Below are positions 39,879 to 49,012 of a stretch of 52,238 nt of DNA, piece after piece. The stretch is from an uncultured bacterium (GTDB lineage: Bacteria; Bacillota; Clostridia; Oscillospirales; Oscillospiraceae). Below the pieces are notes generated by a model. It was given only the letters and a program-made list of their open reading frames with translations, did not search any database and was not told the origin of the DNA. Within the stretch, counting starts at the first letter, position 1, and each line of letters starts with the position of its first letter. The position numbers were made by a program, and so were the translations under genes. The DNA is taken from assembly GCA_947176765.1 (NCBI GenBank), contig CAMWRX010000011.1, positions 1 to 52,238 on the forward strand, written 5' to 3'.

Positions 39879-41195
39879 TTATACCTTCATGACTACATCC
39901 ACGAAAAATTCCGCGTCGCTGTGGGAAAAACGAACCGATCCGCCGTATTTTTCCGCCACGGCGGCAATGGACTTCAGCCCAATTCCGTGGCCATCGTGCC
40001 TTATGGAGTAATATCCGCCTTTCCTCTTGCATACATGGCCATCAAAGGTGTTGGTGGACACGATATACAGGCTGTCTCCCTGCCGCAGCTCGGTGGTCAG
40101 GCTGAACCGTCGTTCCCCTTCCGGCAGCGTTTGGCAGCCCTTTATTCCGTTTTCCAATAGGTTCCCAAACAGACCGGCCAGATCAAGCTCGGACACGGTA
40201 AGCGGATCGGGAAGCTCAATCCTCCAATCGGTGTCTACCCCGGCGGAGACCGCCATTTCATAATAATACCCAAACAGGGCGTTCAGCGCGGCGTTGGCAC
40301 AGAAAACTGCGGGCGTGTACTCCGCCAAACTGCGTTCGTATTCCGCCAAGTGGGTTCGGACGCCTGCCAGATCTTCCTCCGCTGCCAGCGCAGACAGAAG
40401 CCGAATCGAGTGCCGGAAGTCATGGCGCAGCCGCGCCGTCTGACGCATATGCTCCTGCAGAGCCCAGTACTGGCGGGACTGTATCTCAAGGAGTTGGGTG
40501 CGTTCTTTCAGCTCGGCGTGTTCCAGTATGACCGATGTGGCCCAGAAGAAAAGCAAGTAGATCGATGTAAGGATTGCCAGCAGGCATCCCTCCAGCAGGA
40601 GGAAAAGGAAAAACATACGTCCTGTATGGAGGGTGCTGTAGGATTGGGGGACAGACACCACGTTGAAGATAAGGAATACCGAGGACAAAGCGACTGTCGC
40701 GTACCATATCCTTGGACTGTCCACGCGGTCCACGATCCGGAAAAAATACTGGTAGGCGGGCCATGCGAAGACGGCCGCGACCAAGCAGGTGAGTCCAAGC
40801 TGGAAAAAAGCAGCTTCTACGGAAAGGTTGGCCGCACCCGATTCCGGATGCAGGAAAGCATCAAAGGAATAGGCAAACTGCGCTGGGAAGCTCTGGACGG
40901 CACAGACGCCAATGTAGATGGCAAGGCATTTTGGCAGGCTGGCTGTCACGGTGCGGCAGTAAAGGAAAAAGAACAGGACAAATAAGGGAAGGAGGATGAT
41001 ATTTATATCGGTCCGCAGCACAGCGTAGAGGCACGAGCATATGAGGGAGCACGGGAGCAGGACAGCCGCGCATAGCACGGCCGTTTTAAGCGGTGTGCGT
41101 CTCATCTGGTTCTTCATCGTATAATAGCAGGATGCCATTTGAGGCAGCAGCGCCAAAAAACGCGGCAGTGCCGACAGCCATCTGGTCATATTCAT
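39879..41195 (-). CDS. AgrC-type sensor histidine kinase (GHKL ATPase)
   Basis: A 438-aa membrane kinase. The first 215 residues hold about six membrane helices, typical of peptide or surface sensors of the AgrC/VirS class. The kinase core follows: phospho-acceptor His in ARLRHDFRHSIRLL (about 254-267), an N-box LFGNLLENGIKGCQ near 344-357 and a G-box RHDGHGIGLKSIAAVAEKYG near 397-416. The gene's ATG overlaps the response-regulator stop by four bases (41192-41195), so they act as a pair. No AgrD or AgrB-like peptide gene is seen nearby, so the signal is unknown. Confidence 0.93.
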   Translation of the reverse strand: MNMTRWLSALPRFLALLPQMASCYYTMKNQMRRTPLKTAVLCAAVLLPCSLICSCLYAVLRTDINIILLPLFVLFFFLYCRTVTASLPKCLAIYIGVCAVQSFPAQFAYSFDAFLHPESGAANLSVEAAFFQLGLTCLVAAVFAWPAYQYFFRIVDRVDSPRIWYATVALSSVFLIFNVVSVPQSYSTLHTGRMFFLFLLLEGCLLAILTSIYLLFFWATSVILEHAELKERTQLLEIQSRQYWALQEHMRQTARLRHDFRHSIRLLSALAAEEDLAGVRTHLAEYERSLAEYTPAVFCANAALNALFGYYYEMAVSAGVDTDWRIELPDPLTVSELDLAGLFGNLLENGIKGCQTLPEGERRFSLTTELRQGDSLYIVSTNTFDGHVCKRKGGYYSIRHDGHGIGLKSIAAVAEKYGGSVRFSHSDAEFFVDVVMKV

Positions 41196-41941
41196 GTTTG
41201 ATCCCCCCGCCCATGCCGCTGGCGGCTGCGTATCTTCTCAAAATTGTAATCCCTTGCCGCCTGTTCAATTTTCAGACGGTCCCGCACGCGGACCGGGAAC
41301 CGTGCGCCGTTTTCCGTGACACAGCAGTTATCCTCAAAGCGGGCGATATAGTCGGCGTTCAGAACGATGCCCTTGTTGACCGTGATAAAATTCAGCTCAC
41401 CCTCCACCAGCCGCAAAAAATCCAAGATGGTCATGCGGCTGCGGACCACGGGGCCGTCCGACAAACCGATATTCACATAGTGGGCGTCGGTGACGGCGGA
41501 GACGATGTTTGGAAGCGGAATCCGCACGGTTCTGCGCTCGCTGGCCACCTCAATGTACCGGGGGGTGGACGGCAGCACCACCAGCGCGTCCCGGAGGACG
41601 GCATACACCCGCTCGGGGGTGAAGGGCTTGAGGATATACTCAAAGGCATGGACAGAAAAAGCGTTTGGGTGATAGTCCGCGCTGGAGGTGAGGAAGATCA
41701 GTATACACCGCTTGTCCAGCTCCCGCAGACGGGTGGCGGCGTCCAGGCCGTCTATGCCCTCCATGAAAATGTCCATGAACACGATGTCGAACCGTTCCCG
41801 CTCTGCGGCCTCCAAAAACGCTTCTGCGCTGGGAAAGGGGACCGGGACAAGCTGGCAGCGGTGGACCCCGCTGAAGGACAGCAGCTGGCGGGACAGTTCG
41901 TCCCGGCAGTTTTTCTCATCGTCCACAATAGCGACCTTCAT
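41192..41941 (-). CDS. LytTR-family response regulator
   Basis: A 249-aa regulator. The receiver domain begins MKVAIVDDEKNCRDELS (acidic pair D8-D9); the phosphorylated Asp is in DIVFMDIFMEGIDG (about D57), with conserved Thr and Lys in FLTSSADYH and EYILKPF. The LytTR DNA-binding domain begins near residue 125 (YIEVASERRTVRIPLPNIVS) and ends VRDRLKIEQAARDYNFEKIR. I start at ATG 41941, which has GGGGGCGGG upstream; longer frames upstream run through the operator region. It is divergent from the 1447-aa SLH gene, with two perfect repeats between them. Confidence 0.95.
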   Translation of the reverse strand: MKVAIVDDEKNCRDELSRQLLSFSGVHRCQLVPVPFPSAEAFLEAAERERFDIVFMDIFMEGIDGLDAATRLRELDKRCILIFLTSSADYHPNAFSVHAFEYILKPFTPERVYAVLRDALVVLPSTPRYIEVASERRTVRIPLPNIVSAVTDAHYVNIGLSDGPVVRSRMTILDFLRLVEGELNFITVNKGIVLNADYIARFEDNCCVTENGARFPVRVRDRLKIEQAARDYNFEKIRSRQRHGRGDQT

Positions 41942-41966
41942 CCGCGTTCCCGCCCCCTTTGATGGT

Positions 41967-41995
41967 ATTGTAACATGAAACCCGACCATTTTCCA
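41967..41995 (-). promoter_or_regulatory. Promoter of the two-component operon
   Basis: On the minus strand TGGAAA (41995-41990) and TACAAT (41972-41967) with a 17-base spacer. The -35 is weak, as expected for an activated promoter. Confidence 0.55.
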
Positions 41996-42004
41996 TGCCC
42001 ACCT

Positions 42005-42041
42005 TTGACGTTCCTGCCAGAAAATTGACGTTCCTGCCAGA
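42005..42041 (+). repeat. Perfect tandem repeat, likely LytTR binding site
   Basis: TTGACGTTCCTGCCAGA occurs twice, start-to-start 20 bases apart (42005 and 42025), about two helical turns. LytTR regulators bind paired direct repeats spaced like this. The repeats are about 10 bases from the -35 of the two-component operon and 5 bases from the -35 of the SLH gene. Confidence 0.82.
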
Positions 42042-42045
42042 TGGC

Positions 42046-42073
42046 TTGCTTTTTGGCGGGGGGCTTGTATAGT
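42046..42073 (+). promoter_or_regulatory. Promoter of the 1447-aa SLH protein
   Basis: TTGCTT (42046-42051) and TATAGT (42068-42073) with a 16-base spacer and a G-rich centre. The 110-base leader ends in GGAGGGGG before the GTG start. Confidence 0.6.
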
Positions 42074-42181
42074 GTAAAATAGGAAATTGCGACAAATAGA
42101 TATGAGAAACGGGCGCGCCCGTTTCTCCGTCTCCCCAATGGAGACGGAATCCGCGTTGGACAACATGGAGGGGGATGCCTT

Positions 42182-45100
42182 GTGAAGAAAAAATGGTTTG
42201 GTATGGTGATTGCCCTGGCCCTGTGCCTGGGGCTCTGTCCCATTGGGGTGTTTGCCACGGAGGGTGAGCCGGACGAGGCCAACGTACCCGCACCCATCGA
42301 CGAGCCGACCGAGGGAGCGGTGGCGCAGGTGGAAATAGACGGTAGTATCACCGGCTACAACACCATTGAGGAGGCATGGACGGCGGCGAATGGGAACACC
42401 GCAACGATCACCCTGCTGGCGGATGTGACGGCCAACGACACACTGACCGTACCCAATGACAGTTCGATTACCTTTGACGGCGGGGATCATACCCTGACCA
42501 GTGGGCAACAAATCGCAATCCAGGTCAATGGTACGTTCAAACTTGTAAGCGGTACGATTAAATCTACTTACTCCAACCTAAACGCCAGAGGCATAATTGT
42601 GAACGGTACGCTGGAGATGACAGGCGGTGCGGTTACCACGAGCAACAGTCGAACATCTGGCTCAAGGGCCGTGCACACCGATTCAAACAGCAGTATTACC
42701 ATTTCCGGCGGGAAAATTTTTGGAGTTCGTGGCATCAGTACGGCTGGCGGCACAGTCACAATCCAAAACGGGGAGATTTCCGGCAGTACGGCCGCAGTGG
42801 ACATCAATGGTGGCACCGTGACGATTGAGGGAGGAACCTTCACCAGCTCCGGCTCCTATGGAATGAACATTGAAAGTGGCACAGTTGTCCTTCGCGGCGG
42901 CACTTTCACGGGTGGGAGCTACGCAGTCAACAGTCAAAATGATGTCTCCGACTTGCTGAACACAACGAAACCCTATGTCTATTTTGACGCGAACGGCCAG
43001 CCGGTGGCCTTGGAGGATGGTCAAACCACATTGCCCGAAGGCACTTACACGGTGGGGGAGTGTACCCATCCGGAGGTCCTCAAGGACCTGGGCAACGGCA
43101 CCCACGGCGGCGAATGCCCCTATTGCGGAACGGAAATTGCGGCGGCACCCCACACCCTTGGCGCGGACAAGAAGTGCGAGGGCTGCAAAGCGGAGCTGAG
43201 GGTCCAGGTGCAGATCGGCAACGCCACCACCTACTACGGCGGCATCGGCCCGGCCTGGACGGCTGTGCAAGGCAAGACTGCCACTGTCACCCTGCTGGCC
43301 AATGTGACGGCAAGCAGTAGTCTGACCGTATCAAGCGGCAATATCACCTTTGACGGCGGGGAGTTTACCCTTACCGGACCGTCCAATAATAATAAAATTA
43401 TTGATATCTCCGGCGGCAAACTGACCGTCACCGGCGGCACGTTGAAATCTGGGGAAAACACTTCCTGGCCTCAATCTTTCGATATAAGTATTAGTGGCGG
43501 AGAGCTTGTGGTCACAGGCGGCAGTCTGGAAGCGGGAACGGGCTGCGTTGGGCTATCTGTTGGGCCGAATGCCTCAGTCAAACTCAGCGGCGGAACCTTC
43601 TCCGGAGGACAGAGTGCCATAGTAGATGCTGATTCTGGCAGCGGTAATGTAGGCCGTTTCCTGCTGAACTACGACAGTACAAATGCCGCAGAAAAACATT
43701 ACGCCTATTATCAGGGTGGCCAGCCTGTCAACCTGATCAGCCTGGATGCCCCGTCAAGACTGACCGGCACGGTCACAGTGGGCGAGTGCGAACACAAGGG
43801 CGTTACCCCCACCCCCAACAACAACGGCACCCACAGCCTGAACTGCCCCTATTGCGGCTATACCGAGACGGCGGCGGACTGCACCTACGGCACCGAGTGC
43901 AAGCACGACGATGCCAACCATTGGCTGACCTGTACGGTCTGCGGGTATGAAAATAAGGAGGCGCATAACTGGGAGTTTGATTCGAAACAAAGCGGCAATG
44001 TCATAGAGAATTATTGGGTATGTTTTGGCTGCGGGCGCACGAAGGACCACCTCACCTTGACAATCACAGTCCCGACCGGCCTGACCTACGGCAACACCGA
44101 GGGCAAACAGGTGACCTGTACGGTCAGTCCGGAAACGACGTGCGACAAGGTAAGGTGGAGATTTACAGGCGGGAGTTGGCCCGAATTTGCTGACGGCGTC
44201 CTGCCCGCCAACCTACCCGTGGGAGAGCATTGGTTCCGTGTTGAGGGGCTTATGTCAGATGACACGATTGTCTTCTCAGGCTCCTACTACATCACCGTCG
44301 CCCCCAAGCCCCTCACCGTCACCGGCGTGACCGCCGCAAGCCGGGACTATGACGGCACCAATGAGGTGGCGATCACCGCCGTGGCATTGGACGGCGTGGT
44401 GGCAGGCGATACCGTTTCGGTGGACCTCACCGGTCTTAAGGGGACGATCCCCGGTCCTGACGCGGGAACGTACACCTCCGTCACCCTGCCCAAAACGCTG
44501 AAGCTTACTGGGGCGGCGGCGGGGAACTACACCCTCACCCAGCCCACCGGGGCGCTTGCGGCCAGCGTGACCATTGCCAAGACGGAGTGGCCCGGTAATA
44601 CATATGTTGGCTCATATGCGAACCCCGGCGGATCCGGGACGGTGGATCTCTCGTCGCTGATCCCCAGCGACGCCAAGCTGGGGGAACCCTACCTGGCCGA
44701 CCAGCTCGTCTCGGAGTCCGTCTTCAAGAAAATGCCCGCCGTCAGCGGTAAATCCGTGTCCTATACGCTCAGCGAAGACGCTGAAGGACAGCTCCAATTT
44801 AACGTACCCGTGACGGCTCTTACCAACTATCACGATTTCGAAATCTCCATTATCGTCAACGTGACCGACAAAGAGATCCCTGTGCTGTCCGTCAGCCCCA
44901 TCACGCGCATCTATGACGGAAACCCTGTCCCCAATAGTGCCATCAAGGGCACGGCCACTGTGAACGGGGTTGCTGTGAAGGGCGAATGGATGCTCGTTGA
45001 CTATGATGATAGCTTGACCCAGGTGAAGGACAGCGGCGCGAAATTTGTGCGCTTCATCCCCGAGGATACAGAAAAATATCAAGTAGTCGGAACTTACATT

Positions 45101-46525
45101 ACCGTGACCATTAACAAGGCCACGCCCAGCGGGACGCCCACATATACCGCCATTTCCACCAGCGGGAAAACGCTGACCGATGCGGCGCTGACCGCGCCGG
45201 CGGGCTGGCCTGCCGGCACCCTCACTTGGGAACTGCCCGGCACAACGGAGGTCGCGGCCAACACCGCCTATCGGTGGACATTTACCCCGAACAATGCCAA
45301 CTATAACACGCTGAGCGGCTCCATCACCCTGTGGCAGCGCTCCACAGGCGGCGGTTCCGGCAGCGGCGGCAGCTCCGGCGGGGGCGGCGGCTCCTCCGGC
45401 ACATCCCTGTCCGTGACCACCACCGGGCAGAATAGCTCCTACCTGACCACCACGACCACCGCCACCCCCACCGCCAGCACCAGGGGCGGCAAGGCTGCCG
45501 CCACCGTAGACACGGCCATGGGCAATGAGATCGTCAAGCAGGCCGTGGCGAACAAGAGCGAGACCGTGGTGATCGCGCCCAAAGTCACCGGGAGCGTGAT
45601 CCGGACCGAGGTTTCCATCCCCGCCGCCACCGTTTGGCAGATCAGGAGCCAGACCAACGCCAGCTTGACCATTGCCACCCCTGTGGCTAACGTGACCATC
45701 CCCAACGGCGGGCTGGGCAGCTTGTCCGGCACGAGCGGCATCGTCACCGTCACCGCTGAAAAGACGGGCAATATTGTGGAGCTGTCCGTGACGGTGGGCG
45801 GCAGAATCGTGACAAGCATTCCCGGGGGGCTGACCCTCACCGTGCCTGTGTCCTACACCACCCCCGGCACTGTGGCTGTGCTGATCCATAATAACGGCAC
45901 ACGGGAGGTCGTGCGGAAGTCTGTGGCGGACAACGGCAGCATGACCATCCCGCTGAACGGTTCCGCCAAGTTGGAAATCGTGGACAACAGCAGGTATTTC
46001 TACGATGTGCCCGCCACGAGCTGGGCGGCGGACGCTGTGGCCTTCGCCAGCGCTCATGAGCTGTTTAACGGCACCGGGGCGAATCAGTTCAGCCCCAACC
46101 GCCCAATGAGCCGGGGTATGCTGGCCACCGTTCTGCATAACCTGGAGAGCAATCCATACCAACCAATCACCGGCGTATTTGCCGATGTGGACAACGGCGC
46201 ATGGTACGCCGAGGGTGTGGCCTGGGCCACAGCCAATGGCATTGTGAACGGCTACGGCAGGGGGCAGTTCGGCCCCAACGATAATATCACCCGTGAGCAG
46301 TTGGCGGTCATGCTGTGGCGGTACGCCGGAAGCCCTGCCGCCGTGAACAGAGAGCTGCGCTTTGCCGACGCATACAAGGCCAGTGATTGGGCACTGGAGG
46401 CCCTGCGCTGGGCTACAGAGTGCGGTGTAATTAACGGCAAAGATAACGGTATCTTGGATCCCAGAGGGTATGCCACCCGTGCAGAAACAGCACAGATGTT
46501 GAAAAATTTTATGGAGAGGCGATAA
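42182..46525 (+). CDS. Large S-layer-homology surface protein with beta-helix and Ig-like regions
   Basis: A 1447-aa exported protein starting at GTG 42182 with GGAGGGGG upstream. A signal peptide covers about residues 1-28 (WFGMVIALALCLGLCPIGVF). Two repeat blocks resembling right-handed beta-helix regions follow, each opening with a TIEEAWTAANGNTATITLLA-type unit (about 55 and 350). After each is a Cys/His-rich ribbon (CPYCGTEI, CPYCGYTE, CTVCGYEN, CFGCGRTK). A YDG-type domain (TAASRDYDGTNEVAITAVAL) and other beta modules fill 700-1050. A Gly/Ser linker comes near 1055-1080, then a beta domain, and three SLH repeats after about 1270 (SWAADAVAFASAHELFNGTG, AWYAEGVAWATANGIVNGYG, DWALEALRWATECGVINGKD) anchor it to the cell wall. 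It is likely controlled by the LytTR pair. Confidence 0.94.
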   Translation: MKKKWFGMVIALALCLGLCPIGVFATEGEPDEANVPAPIDEPTEGAVAQVEIDGSITGYNTIEEAWTAANGNTATITLLADVTANDTLTVPNDSSITFDGGDHTLTSGQQIAIQVNGTFKLVSGTIKSTYSNLNARGIIVNGTLEMTGGAVTTSNSRTSGSRAVHTDSNSSITISGGKIFGVRGISTAGGTVTIQNGEISGSTAAVDINGGTVTIEGGTFTSSGSYGMNIESGTVVLRGGTFTGGSYAVNSQNDVSDLLNTTKPYVYFDANGQPVALEDGQTTLPEGTYTVGECTHPEVLKDLGNGTHGGECPYCGTEIAAAPHTLGADKKCEGCKAELRVQVQIGNATTYYGGIGPAWTAVQGKTATVTLLANVTASSSLTVSSGNITFDGGEFTLTGPSNNNKIIDISGGKLTVTGGTLKSGENTSWPQSFDISISGGELVVTGGSLEAGTGCVGLSVGPNASVKLSGGTFSGGQSAIVDADSGSGNVGRFLLNYDSTNAAEKHYAYYQGGQPVNLISLDAPSRLTGTVTVGECEHKGVTPTPNNNGTHSLNCPYCGYTETAADCTYGTECKHDDANHWLTCTVCGYENKEAHNWEFDSKQSGNVIENYWVCFGCGRTKDHLTLTITVPTGLTYGNTEGKQVTCTVSPETTCDKVRWRFTGGSWPEFADGVLPANLPVGEHWFRVEGLMSDDTIVFSGSYYITVAPKPLTVTGVTAASRDYDGTNEVAITAVALDGVVAGDTVSVDLTGLKGTIPGPDAGTYTSVTLPKTLKLTGAAAGNYTLTQPTGALAASVTIAKTEWPGNTYVGSYANPGGSGTVDLSSLIPSDAKLGEPYLADQLVSESVFKKMPAVSGKSVSYTLSEDAEGQLQFNVPVTALTNYHDFEISIIVNVTDKEIPVLSVSPITRIYDGNPVPNSAIKGTATVNGVAVKGEWMLVDYDDSLTQVKDSGAKFVRFIPEDTEKYQVVGTYITVTINKATPSGTPTYTAISTSGKTLTDAALTAPAGWPAGTLTWELPGTTEVAANTAYRWTFTPNNANYNTLSGSITLWQRSTGGGSGSGGSSGGGGGSSGTSLSVTTTGQNSSYLTTTTTATPTASTRGGKAAATVDTAMGNEIVKQAVANKSETVVIAPKVTGSVIRTEVSIPAATVWQIRSQTNASLTIATPVANVTIPNGGLGSLSGTSGIVTVTAEKTGNIVELSVTVGGRIVTSIPGGLTLTVPVSYTTPGTVAVLIHNNGTREVVRKSVADNGSMTIPLNGSAKLEIVDNSRYFYDVPATSWAADAVAFASAHELFNGTGANQFSPNRPMSRGMLATVLHNLESNPYQPITGVFADVDNGAWYAEGVAWATANGIVNGYGRGQFGPNDNITREQLAVMLWRYAGSPAAVNRELRFADAYKASDWALEALRWATECGVINGKDNGILDPRGYATRAETAQMLKNFMERR

Positions 46526-46532
46526 ATAATGG

Positions 46533-46572
46533 CAGCAGGACGGTGTGGAGGTAAGCTCCCGCCGTCCTGCTG
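46533..46572 (+). terminator. Terminator hairpin after the SLH gene
   Basis: CAGCAGGACGG pairs perfectly with CCGTCCTGCTG. The T-run is poor (TCAATT), so efficiency is uncertain. Confidence 0.65.
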
Positions 46573-46790
46573 TCAATTGATACTTTAGAAAAACCATCCG
46601 ATGCAGTTCACCCCGCCCATCATCTGATAGAGGGGTCCCCTCCAGGATTTGGGGAGGAAATATATAAACAAGACGAATAACAACAAGAAAAAGACCTTTT
46701 CACGAAAATGAAAATACTCTGAAAAAGTTCAAATTTTGGGGGTGGAGAAGGAAAAATCTGCCCCGCTGTAATCAAAGAGACGCTCTCCGT
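46573..46790. other. Intergenic region with a relic similar to that at 5.5 kb
   Basis: GGAGGAAATATAT followed by codons INKTNNNKKKTFSRK and TGA (46662-46709) resembles 5552-5608. In both, the expected ATG is replaced (ATA here, ATC there). The rest is AT-rich without a gene. Confidence 0.35.
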
Positions 46791-47516
46791 TCAGAGGATA
46801 AGATTAAGCCGCTCCATCAGCGTGTCGATGGAACGGCCTGTGGAGATGGTATTCGGTTTTTCGATGCGGCACTTGGCGGTGATCTTGCCCATGAGGGAAT
46901 TGACCACCGCTGCCGGAGAGTACAGCATGGAGCCAGCGGGCGGGGCCTCATTCTCCGCCTAGGCGCGGGACAGGATGCCGTCCGCAAAGCCCAGCTCCAC
47001 CGCCTTGTTCGCGTCCATCCAGGTCTCACTGTCCATGAGGTGGGACAGCTTGGCGCGAGACAGGCCGCTCTTGATCTCGTAGGCGTTGATGATGGAGTCC
47101 TTCACAGCGTCCAGCATGGCGATTGCTTTCTCCATGTCCTTGGCATCGCCCCAGGCGATGGTGGCGGGGTTGTGGATCATCATGGTGGACACCGGGGACA
47201 TGAGGACCTTGGTGCCCGCCATAGCGATGACCGAGGCGGCGCTGGCGGCGATGCCGTCGATTTTCACGGTCACATCATGGGGATAGTCCATGAGCATATT
47301 GTAGATTTGCGCCGCCGCCACGCAGTCACCGCCGGGGCTGTTGATCCAGACCGTGATGTTGCCGGAGCCACCCATCAGCTCGTCCTTGAAAAGCTGCGGG
47401 GTCACGTCATCGTCATACCAGCTATCCTCGGCGATGGTGCCGTTGAGGAACAGCGTCCGCTCCTCCGGGGCCGTCTCCGTCGCCGCCTTCACTTTCCAGT
47501 TCCAGAATTTTTTCAT
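46791..47516 (-). pseudogene. Prophage ClpP-like head maturation protease with internal amber stop
   Basis: The frame starts at ATG 47516 (GGAGAGGAGG upstream). The ClpP-like motifs are clear: ITVWINSPGGDCVAAAQIYN, the serine in IDGIAASAASVIAMAG (about 96-111) and MMIHNPATIAWGDA with the His. It processes the phage capsid in HK97-type prophages. Translation should stop at TAG 46959-46961 after GFADGILSRA. Downstream the same frame continues convincingly (AENEAPPAGSMLYSPAAVVN to TLMERLNLIL) to TGA at 46791, so the TAG is probably a mutated CAG. The active domain lies upstream of the TAG and could still work. Confidence 0.85.
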
Positions 47517-48328
47517 CGGAATCCTCCTCTCCTGTCGTGGTTTTATCTGCAAAAGCCCCGGCCTGGTGCAGCGGGAGCATATTGCCATTGATGAGGTACA
47601 GGTCGCCGCCCTCCTTGGCGGGGATGCGGTCCAGATTTTCCAGCTCCCGGATGTCGTTGGCGGACATCCAGCCGTTCTGACGGGCGGTGGCATAGCCGTT
47701 CATCCGGCTCTGGTAGTCGCCCCGGAGCAGCCCCTCCAAGTTGAATTTGACAAAATAACGGGATTTCTCGCCCGTGGATAACAGGGAGCGTTGGATGGTC
47801 TGCTCCCAGCGGGTCACCCAAGGCTCCAGCGTGTATTTCACGAACTCAAGGGACTGCTGCTCAATATTAGAAAAGCTCGACTTTTCCAGGTTGCCCACCA
47901 TGTGGGGCGGCACTCGGAAAATTCGAGCGATCTCATTGATTTGGAATTTCCTCGTTTCGAGGAACTGCGCCTGTTCCGGCGAAATGCCGATAGGCGTATA
48001 TTTCATGCCCTCCTCCAGAACGGCGATCTTGTTGGCGTTGCCGCTGCCACCGAAGGTAGACTGCCAGCTCTCCCGCACACGCTGGGGGTCTTTGATGGTG
48101 CCGGGGTGTTCCAGCACGCCGCCCGGAGCGGCGCCGTTGGCGAAGAACTTAGCGCCATACTCCTCGCAGGCGATTGCCATGCCGATGGCGTTCTTCGCCA
48201 TAGCGATAGGCGAGTAGCCTACCAAGCCGTCGAAACCCAGACCGGGGATGTGCAGCACATCCGAGGGGCGGAGAGTGACGGTCTGGTTCTTATCCCGGAT
48301 GGCCCCATCCGTTCCCCGCTGGTACCCT
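47422..48328 (-). pseudogene. Phage portal protein (HK97 type), N-terminus missing
   Basis: About 300 codons of a portal protein, the ring through which DNA enters the capsid. The frame reads YQRGTDGAIRDKNQTVTLRP, VLHIPGLGFDGLVGYSPIAM and FRVPPHMVGNLEKSSFSNIE, all typical. It ends in frame 94 bases inside the protease gene; such overlaps are common in phages, though the tail may also be spurious. The first 100 or so residues are missing: near 48328 the sequence changes to phoU on the opposite strand. No terminase, capsid or other phage gene is in the window, so this is a prophage remnant. Confidence 0.88.
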
Positions 48329-48329
48329 G

Positions 48330-48944
48330 ATGAAAAATGAACTGATCCAGATGGGCGCTCTGTGCGAGGAAGCAATCTCTCTGGCGGCAAAAGCTTTGAC
48401 GGATGGGGAATTTGACCTGGCAGAGAAAGCCGTATTGCTGGACAAAGAGATCGACCAGATGGAGCGGGACATCGAAACCCTGTGTCTGAAGCTGCTGCTC
48501 CAGCAGCAGCCGGTGGCCTGCGACCTGCGGCAGATTTCTGCTGCGCTGAAAATCATCACAGATATGGAGCGGATCGGAGATCAAGCAGCAGATATTGCGG
48601 AAATCATTCTGACCATACGGTGGGCGCACTATGTCCCGGAGGATGTGGGACACATCCGCGAAATGGCACAGGAAACCATCAAAATGGTCAGGTCAAGCGT
48701 GGATTCTTACGTCCACCAGGATATTGAACGGGCCAGAGCGGTCATTTCCAGTGATGACATCATTGACCGCTATTTTATCCAAGTGAGGAAGGTACTGATT
48801 AAAAAAATTGTGGATGATCCCACAGCGGGAGAACACATCCTTGATTTGCTGATGATTGACAAGTATCTGGAGCGTATCGGCGATCATGCTGTCAACATTG
48901 CGAAATGGGTCATTTTCTCTGTTACTGGAACAAAAGGGGGATAG
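48330..48944 (+). CDS. phoU: Phosphate signalling protein PhoU, extreme N-terminus probably lost
   Basis: A 204-aa product with both PhoU three-helix repeats: ELIQMGALCEEAISLAAKAL with VLLDKEIDQMERDIETLCLK, and MVRSSVDSYVHQDIERARAV with LLMIDKYLERIGDHAVNIAK. PhoU represses phosphate uptake through the PhoR kinase and Pst transporter. Typical proteins begin about 12 residues earlier, and here sequence before 48330 belongs to the phage portal gene on the other strand. The ATG at 48330 lacks a good ribosome site. No pst genes are present. It may have been expressed from an upstream operon that the breakpoint removed. Confidence 0.85.
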   Translation: MKNELIQMGALCEEAISLAAKALTDGEFDLAEKAVLLDKEIDQMERDIETLCLKLLLQQQPVACDLRQISAALKIITDMERIGDQAADIAEIILTIRWAHYVPEDVGHIREMAQETIKMVRSSVDSYVHQDIERARAVISSDDIIDRYFIQVRKVLIKKIVDDPTAGEHILDLLMIDKYLERIGDHAVNIAKWVIFSVTGTKGG

Positions 48945-48951
48945 CTCAGCG

Positions 48952-48980
48952 TTGTCAGCGGACAGCCTGCGTGATATGAT
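48952..48980 (+). promoter_or_regulatory. Promoter of the EamA transporter gene
   Basis: TTGTCA (48952-48957) and TATGAT (48975-48980) with a 17-base spacer, 33 bases before the ATG. Confidence 0.6.
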
Positions 48981-49012
48981 AGAGCCGATTATAGAAAAGG
49001 GAGGCCAAACTC

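Noticed and set aside
42182-46525. Long open frames on the reverse strand of the SLH gene, up to 661 codons
   Set aside because: They are GC-rich mirror frames with His/Gly/Val-rich nonsense composition and no ribosome site; the plus-strand protein has clear domains.
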